DNA of 51,648 nt, taken from NCBI GenBank assembly GCA_018268055.1, contig JAFDXF010000032.1, positions 1 to 51,648 on the forward strand. The letters are read 5' to 3'. The stretch's first letter is position 1, and each line of letters opens with the position of its first letter. This document shows, piece after piece, positions 1 through 8,872 of the stretch. The position numbers and the translations under genes were made by a program. The stretch is from Bacteroidota bacterium (lineage in GTDB: Bacteria; Bacteroidota; Bacteroidia; Chitinophagales; Chitinophagaceae). The notes below the pieces were generated by a model. That model made no database searches and was not told the DNA's origin. It was given only the letters and a program-made list of their open reading frames with translations.

Positions 1-301
1 AGGACTTATCTACTTCTTTAGGGCAGTAACTCCCGTTAATAAATCCAATAGCTAAAAATCTTCCTGAGTTTCTTTCAAACAGCAATGGTTTTCCGGCAAA
101 TATTCCTGTTGCATATTCATAAAATTTCTCAGGTGTTACAGATAGTACATTTGCAGTATTTAATCCTTTAGCCTTCATCCACCTCATTATACTTTGCTCA
201 TTTTCTATTTGTAATTTCTTTATGCCTCTTACTTTTCGAGCTACTAAAGAGCAACTTGCAAATGGCAGCAGCAGAATGAGTAGAAAATAATATAATCTCA
301 T
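1..301 (-). CDS. Partial small lipoprotein, N-terminal 100 residues
   Basis: An open frame reads leftwards from the ATG at 299-301 off the window edge, so the C-terminus is missing. The first 17 residues form a lipoprotein signal: MR, a hydrophobic stretch, then the lipobox PFASC with Cys17 as the expected lipidated residue. After it comes a basic segment and a short mixed alpha/beta-looking region with one further Cys near the edge. I do not recognise the family. It lies beside another lipoprotein gene (402-1064) on the same strand, about 100 bases apart, and may be co-expressed or have its own promoter. The reading frame and signal are clear; the function is unknown. Confidence 0.7.
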   Translation of the reverse strand, partial: MRLYYFLLILLLPFASCSLVARKVRGIKKLQIENEQSIMRWMKAKGLNTANVLSVTPEKFYEYATGIFAGKPLLFERNSGRFLAIGFINGSYCPKEVDKS

Positions 302-319
302 GATTCATATTTTTTAGAC

Positions 320-352
320 CAAATTCTATAGTATGTAATTTAATCTTTCAAA
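320..352 (-). promoter_or_regulatory. Possible promoter of the left-edge lipoprotein gene
   Basis: On the minus strand a TTTG (349-352) is followed 20 bases later by TAGAATTTG (320-328). This is a near match to the Bacteroidota promoter TTTG-N19-TAnnTTTG, with one extra base in the -7 element. It would start transcription about 15 bases upstream of the ATG at 301. The evidence is sequence match only. Confidence 0.35.
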
Positions 353-401
353 ATTTAATTACACCATTAGTATTATAGATTTTTAAAAGAAATGGCAGTT
401 A

Positions 402-1064
402 TTATTTCTTTACATAATCCACATTAAAAACAACACTTCCAAATTCACCATCTGAATAATCAATCAAGTAATTTCCTGGAATCATCTTAACACCAATATA
501 CTTTTCCCCATTTATCTTTAATATTTTGGGGAAATTCACAATCTCTTCCGATTCAACTTCGAATACATTTCCATTAGGACTATCTTTTTCTTCTTTTGGT
601 ATTGGTTTCTTAAAGATAAATTTTAATGTTTTATTATCATAGATTTTATACTCAGCAGTCATTATGCGTGTGGAGTCAATTGTTCTATTTTGATTTGGGC
701 AATTAGCCCCTCTGATGCAAACAATTATTGAACCATCACCACACATAAGATACCCCTCTCTACCACACCTAAATCCAATCCCTCTTGTACATCCACTACG
801 GCATGTTGCTAAATACCATGTTATTTGCGCATACACTGTCCCACCATGATCGCTACAACTACAAGGGTAACCACCTCCATCATCTCCAATTTCTCCATCA
901 CCACCATCATCCATTAGCCCCTGATCTGCAAGTACAATCTCATTCCCCGTTTTTGGATTCTTAACATCATTTCTTTGTGAATAATCATTATTTCTAGTAC
1001 AAGCTAAAAATAATAAAACAATCATCGAAAAAATTCCGGTTGTAATTAAAAATTTTTTTCTCAT
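402..1064 (-). CDS. Cysteine-rich lipoprotein of unknown function
   Basis: A 220-residue protein with a lipoprotein signal ending in LFLAC (Cys22), so it is probably anchored to the outer or inner membrane. After a Gly/Asp-rich acidic linker (about residues 45-65) comes a segment with roughly nine cysteines between residues 68 and 123, beginning with CSC, which suggests several disulphides and an extracytoplasmic location. The C-terminal 90 residues contain no cysteine and look beta-rich. I do not recognise a named family; the cysteine arrangement recalls small NVEALA-like secreted peptides of Bacteroidota but the protein is longer, so this is only a resemblance. Its promoter carries a ten-base G tract (see separate entries), so its expression may vary. 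Confidence 0.75.
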   Translation of the reverse strand: MRKKFLITTGIFSMIVLLFLACTRNNDYSQRNDVKNPKTGNEIVLADQGLMDDGGDGEIGDDGGGYPCSCSDHGGTVYAQITWYLATCRSGCTRGIGFRCGREGYLMCGDGSIIVCIRGANCPNQNRTIDSTRIMTAEYKIYDNKTLKFIFKKPIPKEEKDSPNGNVFEVESEEIVNFPKILKINGEKYIGVKMIPGNYLIDYSDGEFGSVVFNVDYVKK

Positions 1065-1090
1065 AAAAATAGTTTTAGAGTCTAAAACTA

Positions 1091-1100
1091 CCCCCCCCCC
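1091..1100. repeat. Ten-base C/G homopolymer at a promoter
   Basis: Ten consecutive C on the plus strand read as ten G in the minus-strand transcript direction. The tract begins about 8 bases after the -7 box at 1108-1115 and ends 26 bases before the ATG of the lipoprotein gene at 1064. In such AT-rich DNA a ten-base C run is very unlikely by chance. Tracts of this length are prone to slipped-strand length change. Confidence 0.9.
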
Positions 1101-1107
1101 AATTTTC

Positions 1108-1138
1108 CAAATTTATTTTTCTAAGTACTCTAAACAAA
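1108..1138 (-). promoter_or_regulatory. Promoter of the cysteine-rich lipoprotein gene
   Basis: On the minus strand TTTG (1135-1138) is followed after exactly 19 bases by TAAATTTG (1108-1115). This is a full match to the Bacteroidota consensus TTTG-N19-TAnnTTTG. The start of transcription is expected about 4-7 bases downstream, at or directly before the G10 tract at 1091-1100. The upstream box overlaps the terminator hairpin of the neighbouring ompH gene. Confidence 0.65.
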
Positions 1139-1170
1139 AATCCCGCTATGTAATTACAAAGCGGGATTTT
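1137..1170 (-). terminator. Terminator after the OmpH gene
   Basis: Perfect 11-base inverted repeat (1137-1147 and 1160-1170, core TCCCGCT/AGCGGGA) with a 12-base loop. On the minus strand it is followed by TTTTTGTTT. It closes the envelope gene block whose last gene ends at 1192. Confidence 0.85.
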
Positions 1171-1191
1171 GTATAAAATATTTTTATACTC

Positions 1192-1758
1192 TTAGTTCTT
1201 TCCTGCCGGTTTTGCCGGTGCTGCAGGTTTTTCTTGTTGTGGAATTTTGATACCCAACTTCGTTAATACCGGAAAAGAAATATCATCTGTTTCAGGTGCC
1301 ACCAAAAACACATCTGTATTCATCACATAAGTATAACCTTTTTCTTTGGCTACTTGCTCTATAGCTTTTTTAGCTTTAGCATAGTAAGGGCGAAGATATT
1401 CTTGTTGCTTTGAGTGTTGTACTTGTTGTAAATATTCATCTACACCGCTCAATTCTTCTTGCAAGTCCTGAATTTCTTTCAGCATTAATTTTTTAATCTG
1501 ATCAGAAACTTTCTTTGTACTGTCAGAATAGTCTTTTACTTTTTGATTATACTGCTCTTGCTTGTACTGAATAGAAGGCATTATAGAATCCTGAATAAAC
1601 TTATGGCCAATAGTGTCCATGTTGATTTTTTCAGGAGCCAATTCAGGCATTACGCTTACGATATCATCAATACGGATGTAAGCAATTTTTGTTTGAGCAG
1701 ATGCGCCTGTTGTTGCAATAAGACCAAGTGCTAAAATAAATAAGTGTAATTTTTTCAT
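1192..1758 (-). CDS. OmpH/Skp-family periplasmic chaperone (first of two)
   Basis: 188 residues with a signal peptide (MKKLHLFILALGLIATTGASAQ, cleavage after SAQ). It then shows the OmpH pattern: a short start strand (KIAYIRIDDIV), a long charged helical arm rich in Lys, Glu and Gln (about residues 60-140), and a return segment (YTYVMNTDVFLV) that rebuilds the body of the fold. Skp-type chaperones hold unfolded outer-membrane proteins in the periplasm and pass them to the BAM complex. A second paralogue lies directly upstream, followed upstream again by bamA, so the three genes probably serve one pathway. An Ala/Pro/Lys-rich tail of about 15 residues is unlike the paralogue. It is the last gene before the terminator at 1137-1170. 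Confidence 0.9.
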   Translation of the reverse strand: MKKLHLFILALGLIATTGASAQTKIAYIRIDDIVSVMPELAPEKINMDTIGHKFIQDSIMPSIQYKQEQYNQKVKDYSDSTKKVSDQIKKLMLKEIQDLQEELSGVDEYLQQVQHSKQQEYLRPYYAKAKKAIEQVAKEKGYTYVMNTDVFLVAPETDDISFPVLTKLGIKIPQQEKPAAPAKPAGKN

Positions 1759-1868
1759 GTGCTGTTTTTTTTTCTTTCTATTGAATCCCGTTTGGGTTTT
1801 ATTGTTGTTATAGATTATGTTTATAAATATTTGGTTGTCTGTTTTATATCTTTTAACAAAAGAAAAAA

Positions 1869-2378
1869 TTATCTAATATTCAATTCTCTTAAAACATCTT
1901 CACTCTTATCCAATTTTGGGTCGGCAAAGATAATGGTAATCCCTTCACTTTTGTCCAATACAAAATCATATCCTCTGCTGGTAGCTAATTTTTGAATGGC
2001 ATTATATACTTTATCCTGAACCGGCTTTACCAATTCCTGTCTTTTTTTGAATAAATCGCCTTCAAATCCAAAACGTTTGCGTTGCAAATCACGAAGATCT
2101 TTTTCTTTATTGAACAACTGGTCTTCTCTCTTTTTCTTCAAATCATCACTCAGCATTACCTGCTCTGCATCATAAGTCTTATACATATTGTCCAAATCTG
2201 CCTGCTTGCCATCAATGTCTTTTTGCCAACCTGCTGCGATGCTATCCAAACGATGTTGTGCCAACTTATAATCCGGCATTTTATCCAAGATATAACGGGT
2301 GTCCACAATGGCATACTTCTGTGAGAAACCAATAGTTGCCCATCCGAGTAATGCTGCTAAAAGAAATATTTTTTTCAT
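1869..2378 (-). CDS. OmpH/Skp-family periplasmic chaperone (second of two)
   Basis: 169 residues. The start chosen is the ATG at 2376-2378, which gives a clean signal peptide (MKKIFLLAALLGWATIGFSQ); an in-frame ATG nine codons upstream would place hydrophilic residues before it. The mature protein begins with the typical KYAIVDTRYIL strand, continues as a long Lys/Asp/Gln-rich helical arm with coiled-coil character (about residues 40-115) and ends with a YDFVLDKSEGI return strand. Like its neighbour it should be a periplasmic holdase for outer-membrane proteins. It lies 32 bases after bamA and about 110 bases before the second copy, so cotranscription with bamA is likely. Confidence 0.9.
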   Translation of the reverse strand: MKKIFLLAALLGWATIGFSQKYAIVDTRYILDKMPDYKLAQHRLDSIAAGWQKDIDGKQADLDNMYKTYDAEQVMLSDDLKKKREDQLFNKEKDLRDLQRKRFGFEGDLFKKRQELVKPVQDKVYNAIQKLATSRGYDFVLDKSEGITIIFADPKLDKSEDVLRELNIR

Positions 2379-2410
2379 GTTGAACAGTTTTAAGTGGTTA
2401 GCCAAATTTA

Positions 2411-5149
2411 TTAATCGGGTTCATAGCCTAACATAAATGTAAAGCGAGATGCACCTTTGAGTCCGCTTTGTCCGGGTGTTAAACGATCTAATCCTATACC
2501 ATAATCAAATCCAAGCAAACCAAACATTGGTAAATAAAAACGCATACCTACACCCACGCTGCGACGTAATCTGAATGGGTTATAATCTTTATAATTATAC
2601 CAGCCGTTTGCCGCTTCAAAGAAGGTGAGTGCATATATCGTGCTGCCCGGATTGGTCACTACAGGGAATCTGCCTTCCAATGTATATTTATTGAAAATAG
2701 TAAAGAACTGACTTGCCTGACTCTGTACATCAGGGTTCAGCGTAGGATCGGATGATTGATAAATCGGATAGCCTCTATGCGCTACTATATCATAACCCAA
2801 CAAACCAAAGTTGTTGGTAAGGCCTGCATCACCCACTTGAAAACGCTCAAAAGGTGAAAAGTCTAATTTGTTATTGTAGCGACCCATAAACCCATATTTC
2901 GCTGCCATCTTAATTACAAACTGTCTATTTTTCTCAGCGCCCAATGCTTTGCCCACCGGCACATACCATTCTGCTTTGAACTTCCATTTATGATATTCAG
3001 GATTTTTATAAGGATCGGCAGAGTTTACAAGACTTGGTTTGATTAAAGAATAAGGCGGTGTTAGCTGTACACTTGCTGAAATATTTGAACCACTGGTAGG
3101 ATAAATAGGATTGAATACAGATGAACGCTGTAATGCAACGCTAAAACTAAAATTATTTGAGTTTCCGGTAGGAGCAGCACCCGGAAAAATATTGTAGTTC
3201 TTTCTCTTATACTGTGTATAATTCAACGAATAAACTAAGCTAAAATAGTCATCCGGCCATTTTAATTGCTTGCCCAAAGAAACCCCTGCACCAAATGTGT
3301 TCAAGGAAGTACTAGCATCAAATTCATATTTGCCGGTAACAGGATCATAGCGGCCATTTTTATAGCTACTCTTGTTTAATGAAAAAGAAAGTGAGTTTCT
3401 TTTCTTGCCACCCAACCAAGGCTCTGTAAATGAAAAGCTATAAGACTGATAAGCTTTACCACTCGATTGTACACGCATACTCAGCTTTTGTCCATCTCCC
3501 ATAGGAAGTGGATCCCAAGCGGATTTTTTCCAAATATTTTTTATGGAGAAATTATTAAACGTAACGCCCAATGTTCCGGTAAGACCGATGCCTCCACCCC
3601 AGCCTGCCGATAGCTCCAGCTGGTCAGACGATTTCTCTTCTAATTTCCAGTTAATATCAACAGTACCATCATCAGCATTCGGCACTACTCCCGGATCTAT
3701 TTTTTCCTGATTAAAATAATTGAGGTTGGTTAACTCACGAATGGAACGTGTAATTTCTGAACGACTAAACAAATCGCCGGGCACAGTTCTTAACTCACGA
3801 CGAATAACATGGTCTTTAGTTTTATCATTTCCTGCAATCGTTACATTCTTGATTCTTGCTTGTGGTCCTTCTGTTATTCTTATTTCATAGTCAATCGTAT
3901 CATTATATACAGCAGTTTCTACAGGTTCTACACGGAAAAATAAATAACCATCATCCATATATTGACTGGTAATGTCACCGCCTTCTTGATTTGCTTCTTT
4001 TCCAAGTTTTTTATTAAGAATACTTAGATTGTAAATATCTCCTTTATTGATACTTAACCATGCAGTTAATAATGAATCTGAATATTTTGAATTTCCTTTC
4101 CAAGTAATATTGCCAAAATAATATTTTCTGCCTTCTTCTACTTTAATATCAATATCCAAATTACCTTTTTCTGTGGTAGTCATTGCCGTATCTAAAATCT
4201 GTGCATCACGATAACCGAGCGAATTGTAATAGCTCAATACCTTTTCTCTATCCTCTTCAAATTTTTTAGGATCTAATTTACTACCACTGAGTTTAAATCG
4301 GAACCACGGATCTAAAATTCTTTGTGTCTTATTAAGCGTCAAGAATCCCCAATCATCGACATATTGTTTGAAATCATATTTTTTCTCTGTTCCAAACGGG
4401 CTTGGCTTCAAGCGTTTATCTGGATACAATGTAATATGACTGACTTCTTTTGTTCCTTTCAACTGTTTTTTTAATCGCCAGCCATCTACATTATCATTCC
4501 CAAAAAATGAAATTTGATTGATTCGAACTTTTTGACCTTTAGTAACGTAGATATTTAAAGCAATCGAGTTAGAAAAGGTGGTATCTTTCTTTTCTTTGAT
4601 GTTTACATTTACATTCAGATAGCCTTTATCTCTGAAGAATTTTGAAATTCTTTCTGTTGTTTCCCGAAGGGTATTTTCTGTAACAATGGTTTGTTTGGTA
4701 AGGTTCACCTTAGCCATAATATCTTCTTGCTCAGACTTAGTGATACCGTAAAATTTAAAATTACCCAATCGTGGTCGTTCTTGTACATTTAGCTCTATCC
4801 AAACTTTGTTGTCTTGCACCTTTGTAACAAATACTTCGATGTTTGAAAAAAGTTTTTGCTTCCATAAGGCAGTAATTGCTTTTGCAAAAATATCTTCACC
4901 AGGGTGCATAAACTTATCGCCGGGCAATAAACCGGAAATAGAAGAAACAATTGATGTGTCTAAATATTTAATCCCGGTAATGTGTATTCCTGCAATGGAA
5001 TATTCTTTTGGGATGCGTGCATTACGATATTCTAAAAGTTTGGGATCCAATGAAGTTGGATGTGTTGTATCAGCCTGTTGTGCATAAATGCCGGTTGATG
5101 CAACAGACATCAAGAAAACAACAGTGAGCTTTAGTAAGGTTCTTTGCAT
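2411..5149 (-). CDS. bamA: Outer-membrane protein assembly factor BamA
   Basis: 912 residues with a signal peptide (cleavage near IYAQQ). Residues about 45-490 carry repeated POTRA-type segments, recognisable by returning patterns such as VWIELNVQERPRLGNFKF and VEEGRKYYFGNITWKGN. From about residue 515 to the end it is an amphipathic beta barrel of the Omp85 family, with GFDYGIGLDRL and an aromatic-rich last strand (FTFMLGYEPD). BamA inserts barrel proteins into the outer membrane. It is about 100 residues longer than the E. coli protein, partly because of a charged insertion near residues 240-290. It is followed by the two chaperone genes and preceded by uppS, a cluster order that I recall as common in Bacteroidota. 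Confidence 0.95.
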   Translation of the reverse strand: MQRTLLKLTVVFLMSVASTGIYAQQADTTHPTSLDPKLLEYRNARIPKEYSIAGIHITGIKYLDTSIVSSISGLLPGDKFMHPGEDIFAKAITALWKQKLFSNIEVFVTKVQDNKVWIELNVQERPRLGNFKFYGITKSEQEDIMAKVNLTKQTIVTENTLRETTERISKFFRDKGYLNVNVNIKEKKDTTFSNSIALNIYVTKGQKVRINQISFFGNDNVDGWRLKKQLKGTKEVSHITLYPDKRLKPSPFGTEKKYDFKQYVDDWGFLTLNKTQRILDPWFRFKLSGSKLDPKKFEEDREKVLSYYNSLGYRDAQILDTAMTTTEKGNLDIDIKVEEGRKYYFGNITWKGNSKYSDSLLTAWLSINKGDIYNLSILNKKLGKEANQEGGDITSQYMDDGYLFFRVEPVETAVYNDTIDYEIRITEGPQARIKNVTIAGNDKTKDHVIRRELRTVPGDLFSRSEITRSIRELTNLNYFNQEKIDPGVVPNADDGTVDINWKLEEKSSDQLELSAGWGGGIGLTGTLGVTFNNFSIKNIWKKSAWDPLPMGDGQKLSMRVQSSGKAYQSYSFSFTEPWLGGKKRNSLSFSLNKSSYKNGRYDPVTGKYEFDASTSLNTFGAGVSLGKQLKWPDDYFSLVYSLNYTQYKRKNYNIFPGAAPTGNSNNFSFSVALQRSSVFNPIYPTSGSNISASVQLTPPYSLIKPSLVNSADPYKNPEYHKWKFKAEWYVPVGKALGAEKNRQFVIKMAAKYGFMGRYNNKLDFSPFERFQVGDAGLTNNFGLLGYDIVAHRGYPIYQSSDPTLNPDVQSQASQFFTIFNKYTLEGRFPVVTNPGSTIYALTFFEAANGWYNYKDYNPFRLRRSVGVGMRFYLPMFGLLGFDYGIGLDRLTPGQSGLKGASRFTFMLGYEPD

Positions 5150-5370
5150 AGAGCAATATTCTATTTCGACAGTAAAATCTCCTCCGGCAGGAATTGTTTT
5201 TAGATGCCTATTACCGGAATTGAGGCGGCAAAATAACGGTAAAAATTTGAAGTGTTTGTTAAAGAAAATACTGATTTTCCCAATCTATAGAAAACTATAT
5301 GAATTAAGCATTGCAAAATAATGACTTGAAGTCTTGAGTATTAAAATTTAAAACTATAACAAACTGAATA

Positions 5371-6117
5371 TCAATTAGTTATTTGTTCACTGGTTTTCCC
5401 AAACCTTCTTTCTCTGTTTTGATAGTCCAAAATAGCCTCGTAAAGATTTTTTTTGCGAAAATCCGGCCAGCGCACTTCAGTGAAGTAAAGTTCGGTATAA
5501 GCCAGCTGATAGAGTAAAAAGTTGCTGATTCTAAATTCGCCACTGGTTCGTATCATCAATTCAGGATCCGGAATATTTGCAGTACACAAATGGTTTTGCA
5601 ATGTTTGTTCATTAATTTCTTCTACAGAAAGTTTGTTTTGTTTTACTTCTGATGCAATTTTTTGTACCGCATTGAGTAATTCCCAACGGCCGCTATAACT
5701 CAATGCCATGACCAGATTTAGACCGATATTATTTTTAGTAATATCCAATGCTTCCTGCAATTCACCCCTTGCATACTCGGGCATCATTTCCATATTGCCG
5801 ATTACGTGCAACCGAATATTGTTTTTATTCAGTCCTTCTACTTCTTTTCGTATTGTACTTACCAGTAATTCCATCAGCCCTTCCACTTCATACTCCGGCC
5901 TGTCCCAGTTTTCTGTACTAAAAGCATACAGCGTAAGGTATTCAATACCAAGTTCAGCACAACCTTCCACTATATTACGAACGCTATCCACTCCGTGATA
6001 ATGTCCATACAAGCGGTCTTCGCCTTTTTCTTTTGCCCAACGGCCATTGCCATCCATAATGACAGCAATATGCTTTGGTAGTTTCTGTTTATCAATTTTT
6101 TCCACCAATTCTGACAT
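5371..6117 (-). CDS. uppS: Isoprenyl transferase (undecaprenyl-diphosphate synthase)
   Basis: 248 residues, the usual size for cis-prenyltransferases. The N-terminal signature HIAVIMDGNGRWAKEKG holds the catalytic Asp22. Further family blocks are YLTLYAFSTENWDRP, LVMALSYSGRWEL (a Ser/Gly variant of the Asn-Tyr-Gly-Gly block), MIRTSGEFRISNFLLYQ and YFTEVRWPDF. The enzyme adds isopentenyl units to farnesyl diphosphate in the cytoplasm to make the lipid carrier for peptidoglycan and other envelope glycans. It sits between the DUF6089 barrel gene and bamA in the same direction; the 221-base gap before bamA could hold a separate bamA promoter. Confidence 0.95.
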   Translation of the reverse strand: MSELVEKIDKQKLPKHIAVIMDGNGRWAKEKGEDRLYGHYHGVDSVRNIVEGCAELGIEYLTLYAFSTENWDRPEYEVEGLMELLVSTIRKEVEGLNKNNIRLHVIGNMEMMPEYARGELQEALDITKNNIGLNLVMALSYSGRWELLNAVQKIASEVKQNKLSVEEINEQTLQNHLCTANIPDPELMIRTSGEFRISNFLLYQLAYTELYFTEVRWPDFRKKNLYEAILDYQNRERRFGKTSEQITN

Positions 6118-6218
6118 AGATGCGTAAAGATATTATGATTGCTGAAAATTATCGTTCATTATTTAATAACGATGCTATTTCATTGCAATTAGAAAAATAT
6201 AGCAAGTATCAACAAAAA

Positions 6219-7073
6219 CTATTTTGTTGGCGGACATTTATAAGATTGTAAGTTAAAAGTAAGATGGAACATCGCTGTTACAAAATGATCTTTTTGCCGA
6301 CTCATTCCTCTTGCTCTTCCCGGAGTACCAATAGGATCGCCGAGTTCGTAAGAGCGGTCGTGTAATAAAAATGCATCGGAAGGGCTTCCGTCCGGGTTGG
6401 GAGGGAAAACTGAAGGATCTACATAGGTTTTACTTACGTCATCTAAATAATCGGTAGTAGTAAAGCGGTATAAAACTTCAAAACCGATATTTACTTTACT
6501 ATTGAGTGCATATTTAAAACCACCCCCAAAAGGAATTGACATTGCCATTGAACCATATTTTTTACGGTCTTTATACATTGCACTGCCCTGGCCTTCGGTG
6601 CCTAATGGACGTAAATAAACTTTTTGTCCCTTCAGATATGCGTAAGGATCATAACTGAATACTCCTAATCCTAACGTCATATAAGGTGTAAAACTATAAG
6701 CCGGCTCTCCGGGCATAAACCGAAAGAAATTAAAATCGCCTTGCAATGACACTTCCCATACATTGGTATTGAAGCTCAGGTTGCGCAAATACATATACTG
6801 ATTTTGTGTATTGTATTTATCAGAATATCCCAAACGGGCATAAGTAGCTCCGATTCTTCCAGCAATGTAATTGCCAAAATTTTTTCTAAAAAATGCAGTT
6901 GCCGCAATTTTAGGTCTGTTTAAATGTGCACGAGTATTCAAATCACCAAAATAATGTGCAGCACCTATACCAAAACCAAATTCCCCTTCTTGAACTATAG
7001 ATTCTTGAGCTGATAGTTTAGAACCAAAAGAAAGAGCCAACACCACGAAAGCCGCTAAAATTTTCTTCATCAT
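6219..7073 (-). CDS. DUF6089-type outer-membrane beta-barrel protein
   Basis: 284 residues when started at the ATG at 7071-7073 (MMKKILAAFVVLALSFG...), which yields a clean signal peptide ending SAQES; an in-frame ATG 20 codons upstream has no signal-like start. The mature protein alternates hydrophobic and polar residues in about eight amphipathic strands with aromatic girdles, and begins GEFGFGIGAAHYFGDLNTRA, the typical opening of the DUF6089 family. Such proteins are small outer-membrane barrels. The gene lies between nadK and uppS in an envelope cluster, so a role in envelope biogenesis is plausible, but no function is established that I can cite. Confidence 0.85.
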   Translation of the reverse strand: MMKKILAAFVVLALSFGSKLSAQESIVQEGEFGFGIGAAHYFGDLNTRAHLNRPKIAATAFFRKNFGNYIAGRIGATYARLGYSDKYNTQNQYMYLRNLSFNTNVWEVSLQGDFNFFRFMPGEPAYSFTPYMTLGLGVFSYDPYAYLKGQKVYLRPLGTEGQGSAMYKDRKKYGSMAMSIPFGGGFKYALNSKVNIGFEVLYRFTTTDYLDDVSKTYVDPSVFPPNPDGSPSDAFLLHDRSYELGDPIGTPGRARGMSRQKDHFVTAMFHLTFNLQSYKCPPTK

Positions 7074-7137
7074 AATAAAAATGAGGTTGAGACTATTTGA
7101 AACGATAAAAATAAGAATTTCTTGTATTTTCAACCGA

Positions 7138-8016
7138 TTAATTCCGTTTGTCCAGCCCCCAAGTCAATTTATTTCTGAGGGTTTGTAAAAAATTATTTTC
7201 GCTCAGCCGTACTAACTGAACATCAAACTCCTCTCGCCTTACTGCAAGCTGCACATCTTTACTCACTAATTGTCTTCTCGAATCCAAAGCACAAATAATC
7301 TGATCTGCACGGCTTTCTATTTCAAATGAAATAATGGTACTATCCGGTACTACAATCGGCCGCACATTCAAATTGTGTGGAGCTACCGGCGTAATGATAA
7401 AGCTGGAGGAATCGGGAAATACAATAGGCCCATTACAACTCAATGAATAGCCTGTCGACCCTGTTGGTGTTGCCACTATTAATCCATCTGCCCAATAAGT
7501 ATTTAAAAATTCGCCATTCAGGTAAGTGTGTATTTTTATCATTGAAGCCACATCGCGTTTATGAATACAAAAATCGTTGAGTGCATAAGGTATGTGCCCA
7601 AACGTTGGCAAACTAGAATCTAAATGAAGCAATGATCTTTTATCTACGATATATGTTCTTTGTACCATTGCTTTTACAGCTACACGGAGTTCATCTCTTC
7701 CGATACTTGCCAGAAAGCCCATTCTTCCAAAATTAATCCCCATGATGGCAATATCTTTATTGCGCACCAAAGTGGTTGTATCCAACAAAGTACCATCTCC
7801 GCCGAGGCTAACGATAAACTCTACTTCTTCATTCAGGTCTTCTGCACTTGCAAAAGTTGCAGTATCGGCAGGCAAATGAATAACATGTTTTATAACTTCA
7901 AAAAAATCTTTAAAAATTACAGGGGCAATTTTTTGATGACCTAATTCGTCAAAAAAAGTTTGTAGATCTTCACGTTGCTCTTCCACCATTATCCTACTAT
8001 AAACTGCTGCTTTCAT
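7138..8016 (-). CDS. nadK: NAD kinase
   Basis: 292 residues from the ATG at 8014-8016 (MKAAVYSRIM); an in-frame ATG 28 codons upstream adds a tail that does not look native. It carries the ATP-NAD kinase signature FIVSLGGDGTLLDT with GGDGT at residues 72-76, then GINFGRMGFLA and the substrate loop LIVATPTGSTGYSLSCNGP. It phosphorylates NAD to NADP in the cytoplasm. The stop codon lies 64 bases upstream of the DUF6089 start, consistent with one transcript through the envelope cluster. Confidence 0.95.
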   Translation of the reverse strand: MKAAVYSRIMVEEQREDLQTFFDELGHQKIAPVIFKDFFEVIKHVIHLPADTATFASAEDLNEEVEFIVSLGGDGTLLDTTTLVRNKDIAIMGINFGRMGFLASIGRDELRVAVKAMVQRTYIVDKRSLLHLDSSLPTFGHIPYALNDFCIHKRDVASMIKIHTYLNGEFLNTYWADGLIVATPTGSTGYSLSCNGPIVFPDSSSFIITPVAPHNLNVRPIVVPDSTIISFEIESRADQIICALDSRRQLVSKDVQLAVRREEFDVQLVRLSENNFLQTLRNKLTWGLDKRN

Positions 8017-8146
8017 ATTTTTGATTATCTGTAAAAAATAAGCATTGCAAAAATAATCTGTTTTGCTAAACCGGACTAAATATTCAACTAAGTAGGGCAA
8101 AAATGATATGAATGCTAATATAGATTGAGTAAAAAATAACGCGACA

Positions 8147-8821
8147 TTAAACCTTCAAATAACTCATCAGATTATCGTAGTTACTTTTCAGTTCATTGGT
8201 ATAAGATTCTTCGCCGAAGAAATATTTTACGTTATACTCATGTCGTTGAAAGCTGGCAATAATATCAGATATCTCGGGTTTGTTTATTTTAATAGTTACC
8301 AGCATGATTCCTGTATGTGCATCATTGGTAGTATTTAATTGTGTAATGCGTGCATCGTTATTCTCAACGATTCTATTCAGTTCGTTAAATGAATATTGAT
8401 TGCTTTCTATTTCTAATACAATCAGTCCACCCGGCTCGCCCAGGTTCATAAAACCGGATGAGTGTTTCAATAATTCATTGTAAGTAACTGTACCTAATAA
8501 ATCATTTTCATCATTGACGACTGGCACTACCGTTACTCCGGCTTCTGCTGCTATTTGTACTGCTTTTAAAAAATGTGCATTTTCTTTTACAGATATGTTG
8601 GCAAATGATTGCTCCATTTCCGAAAGTGTAGTATGATCATTCTCTGCTTGCAAAAGATCTTCTTCACTAATCAGTCCAATGAATTTTTCTCCATTTATAA
8701 TCGGAAGATGTGTAACATTATTTTCATTCATTAGCTCCAATGCCGAATATACTTTGTCTTCTAATCGAAGAAAAGGAATATTATTTGTAATTAGATCACG
8801 GGTTAATATAGATAGTGGCAT
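8147..8821 (-). CDS. CBS-pair protein with ACT-like C-terminal domain
   Basis: 224 residues. Residues about 5-125 hold two CBS motifs (VTHLPIINGEKFIGLISEEDL and VTVVPVVNDENDLLGTVTYNELL), a module that usually binds adenine nucleotides. The C-terminal part (about 135-215) begins LIVLEIESNQYSFNELNRIV and has the beta-alpha-beta layout of an ACT-type ligand domain. No catalytic domain or membrane segment is present, so it is probably a stand-alone sensor or regulator. It is transcribed just ahead of nadK, and nucleotide sensing would fit that neighbour, but this is inference. Confidence 0.85.
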   Translation of the reverse strand: MPLSILTRDLITNNIPFLRLEDKVYSALELMNENNVTHLPIINGEKFIGLISEEDLLQAENDHTTLSEMEQSFANISVKENAHFLKAVQIAAEAGVTVVPVVNDENDLLGTVTYNELLKHSSGFMNLGEPGGLIVLEIESNQYSFNELNRIVENNDARITQLNTTNDAHTGIMLVTIKINKPEISDIIASFQRHEYNVKYFFGEESYTNELKSNYDNLMSYLKV

Positions 8822-8872
8822 TGTAAACTTTTATTCTAAAGAAAGGAATGGACATTTGTAAGACAAAAAGCA

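Noticed and set aside
1765..1773. Nine-base T run near the OmpH start
   Set aside because: A or T runs of this length are common in this AT-rich DNA and give no reason to suspect regulation.
2082..2324. Plus-strand ORF opposite the OmpH gene
   Set aside because: It is the shadow of a clearly coding minus-strand frame and has no features of its own.
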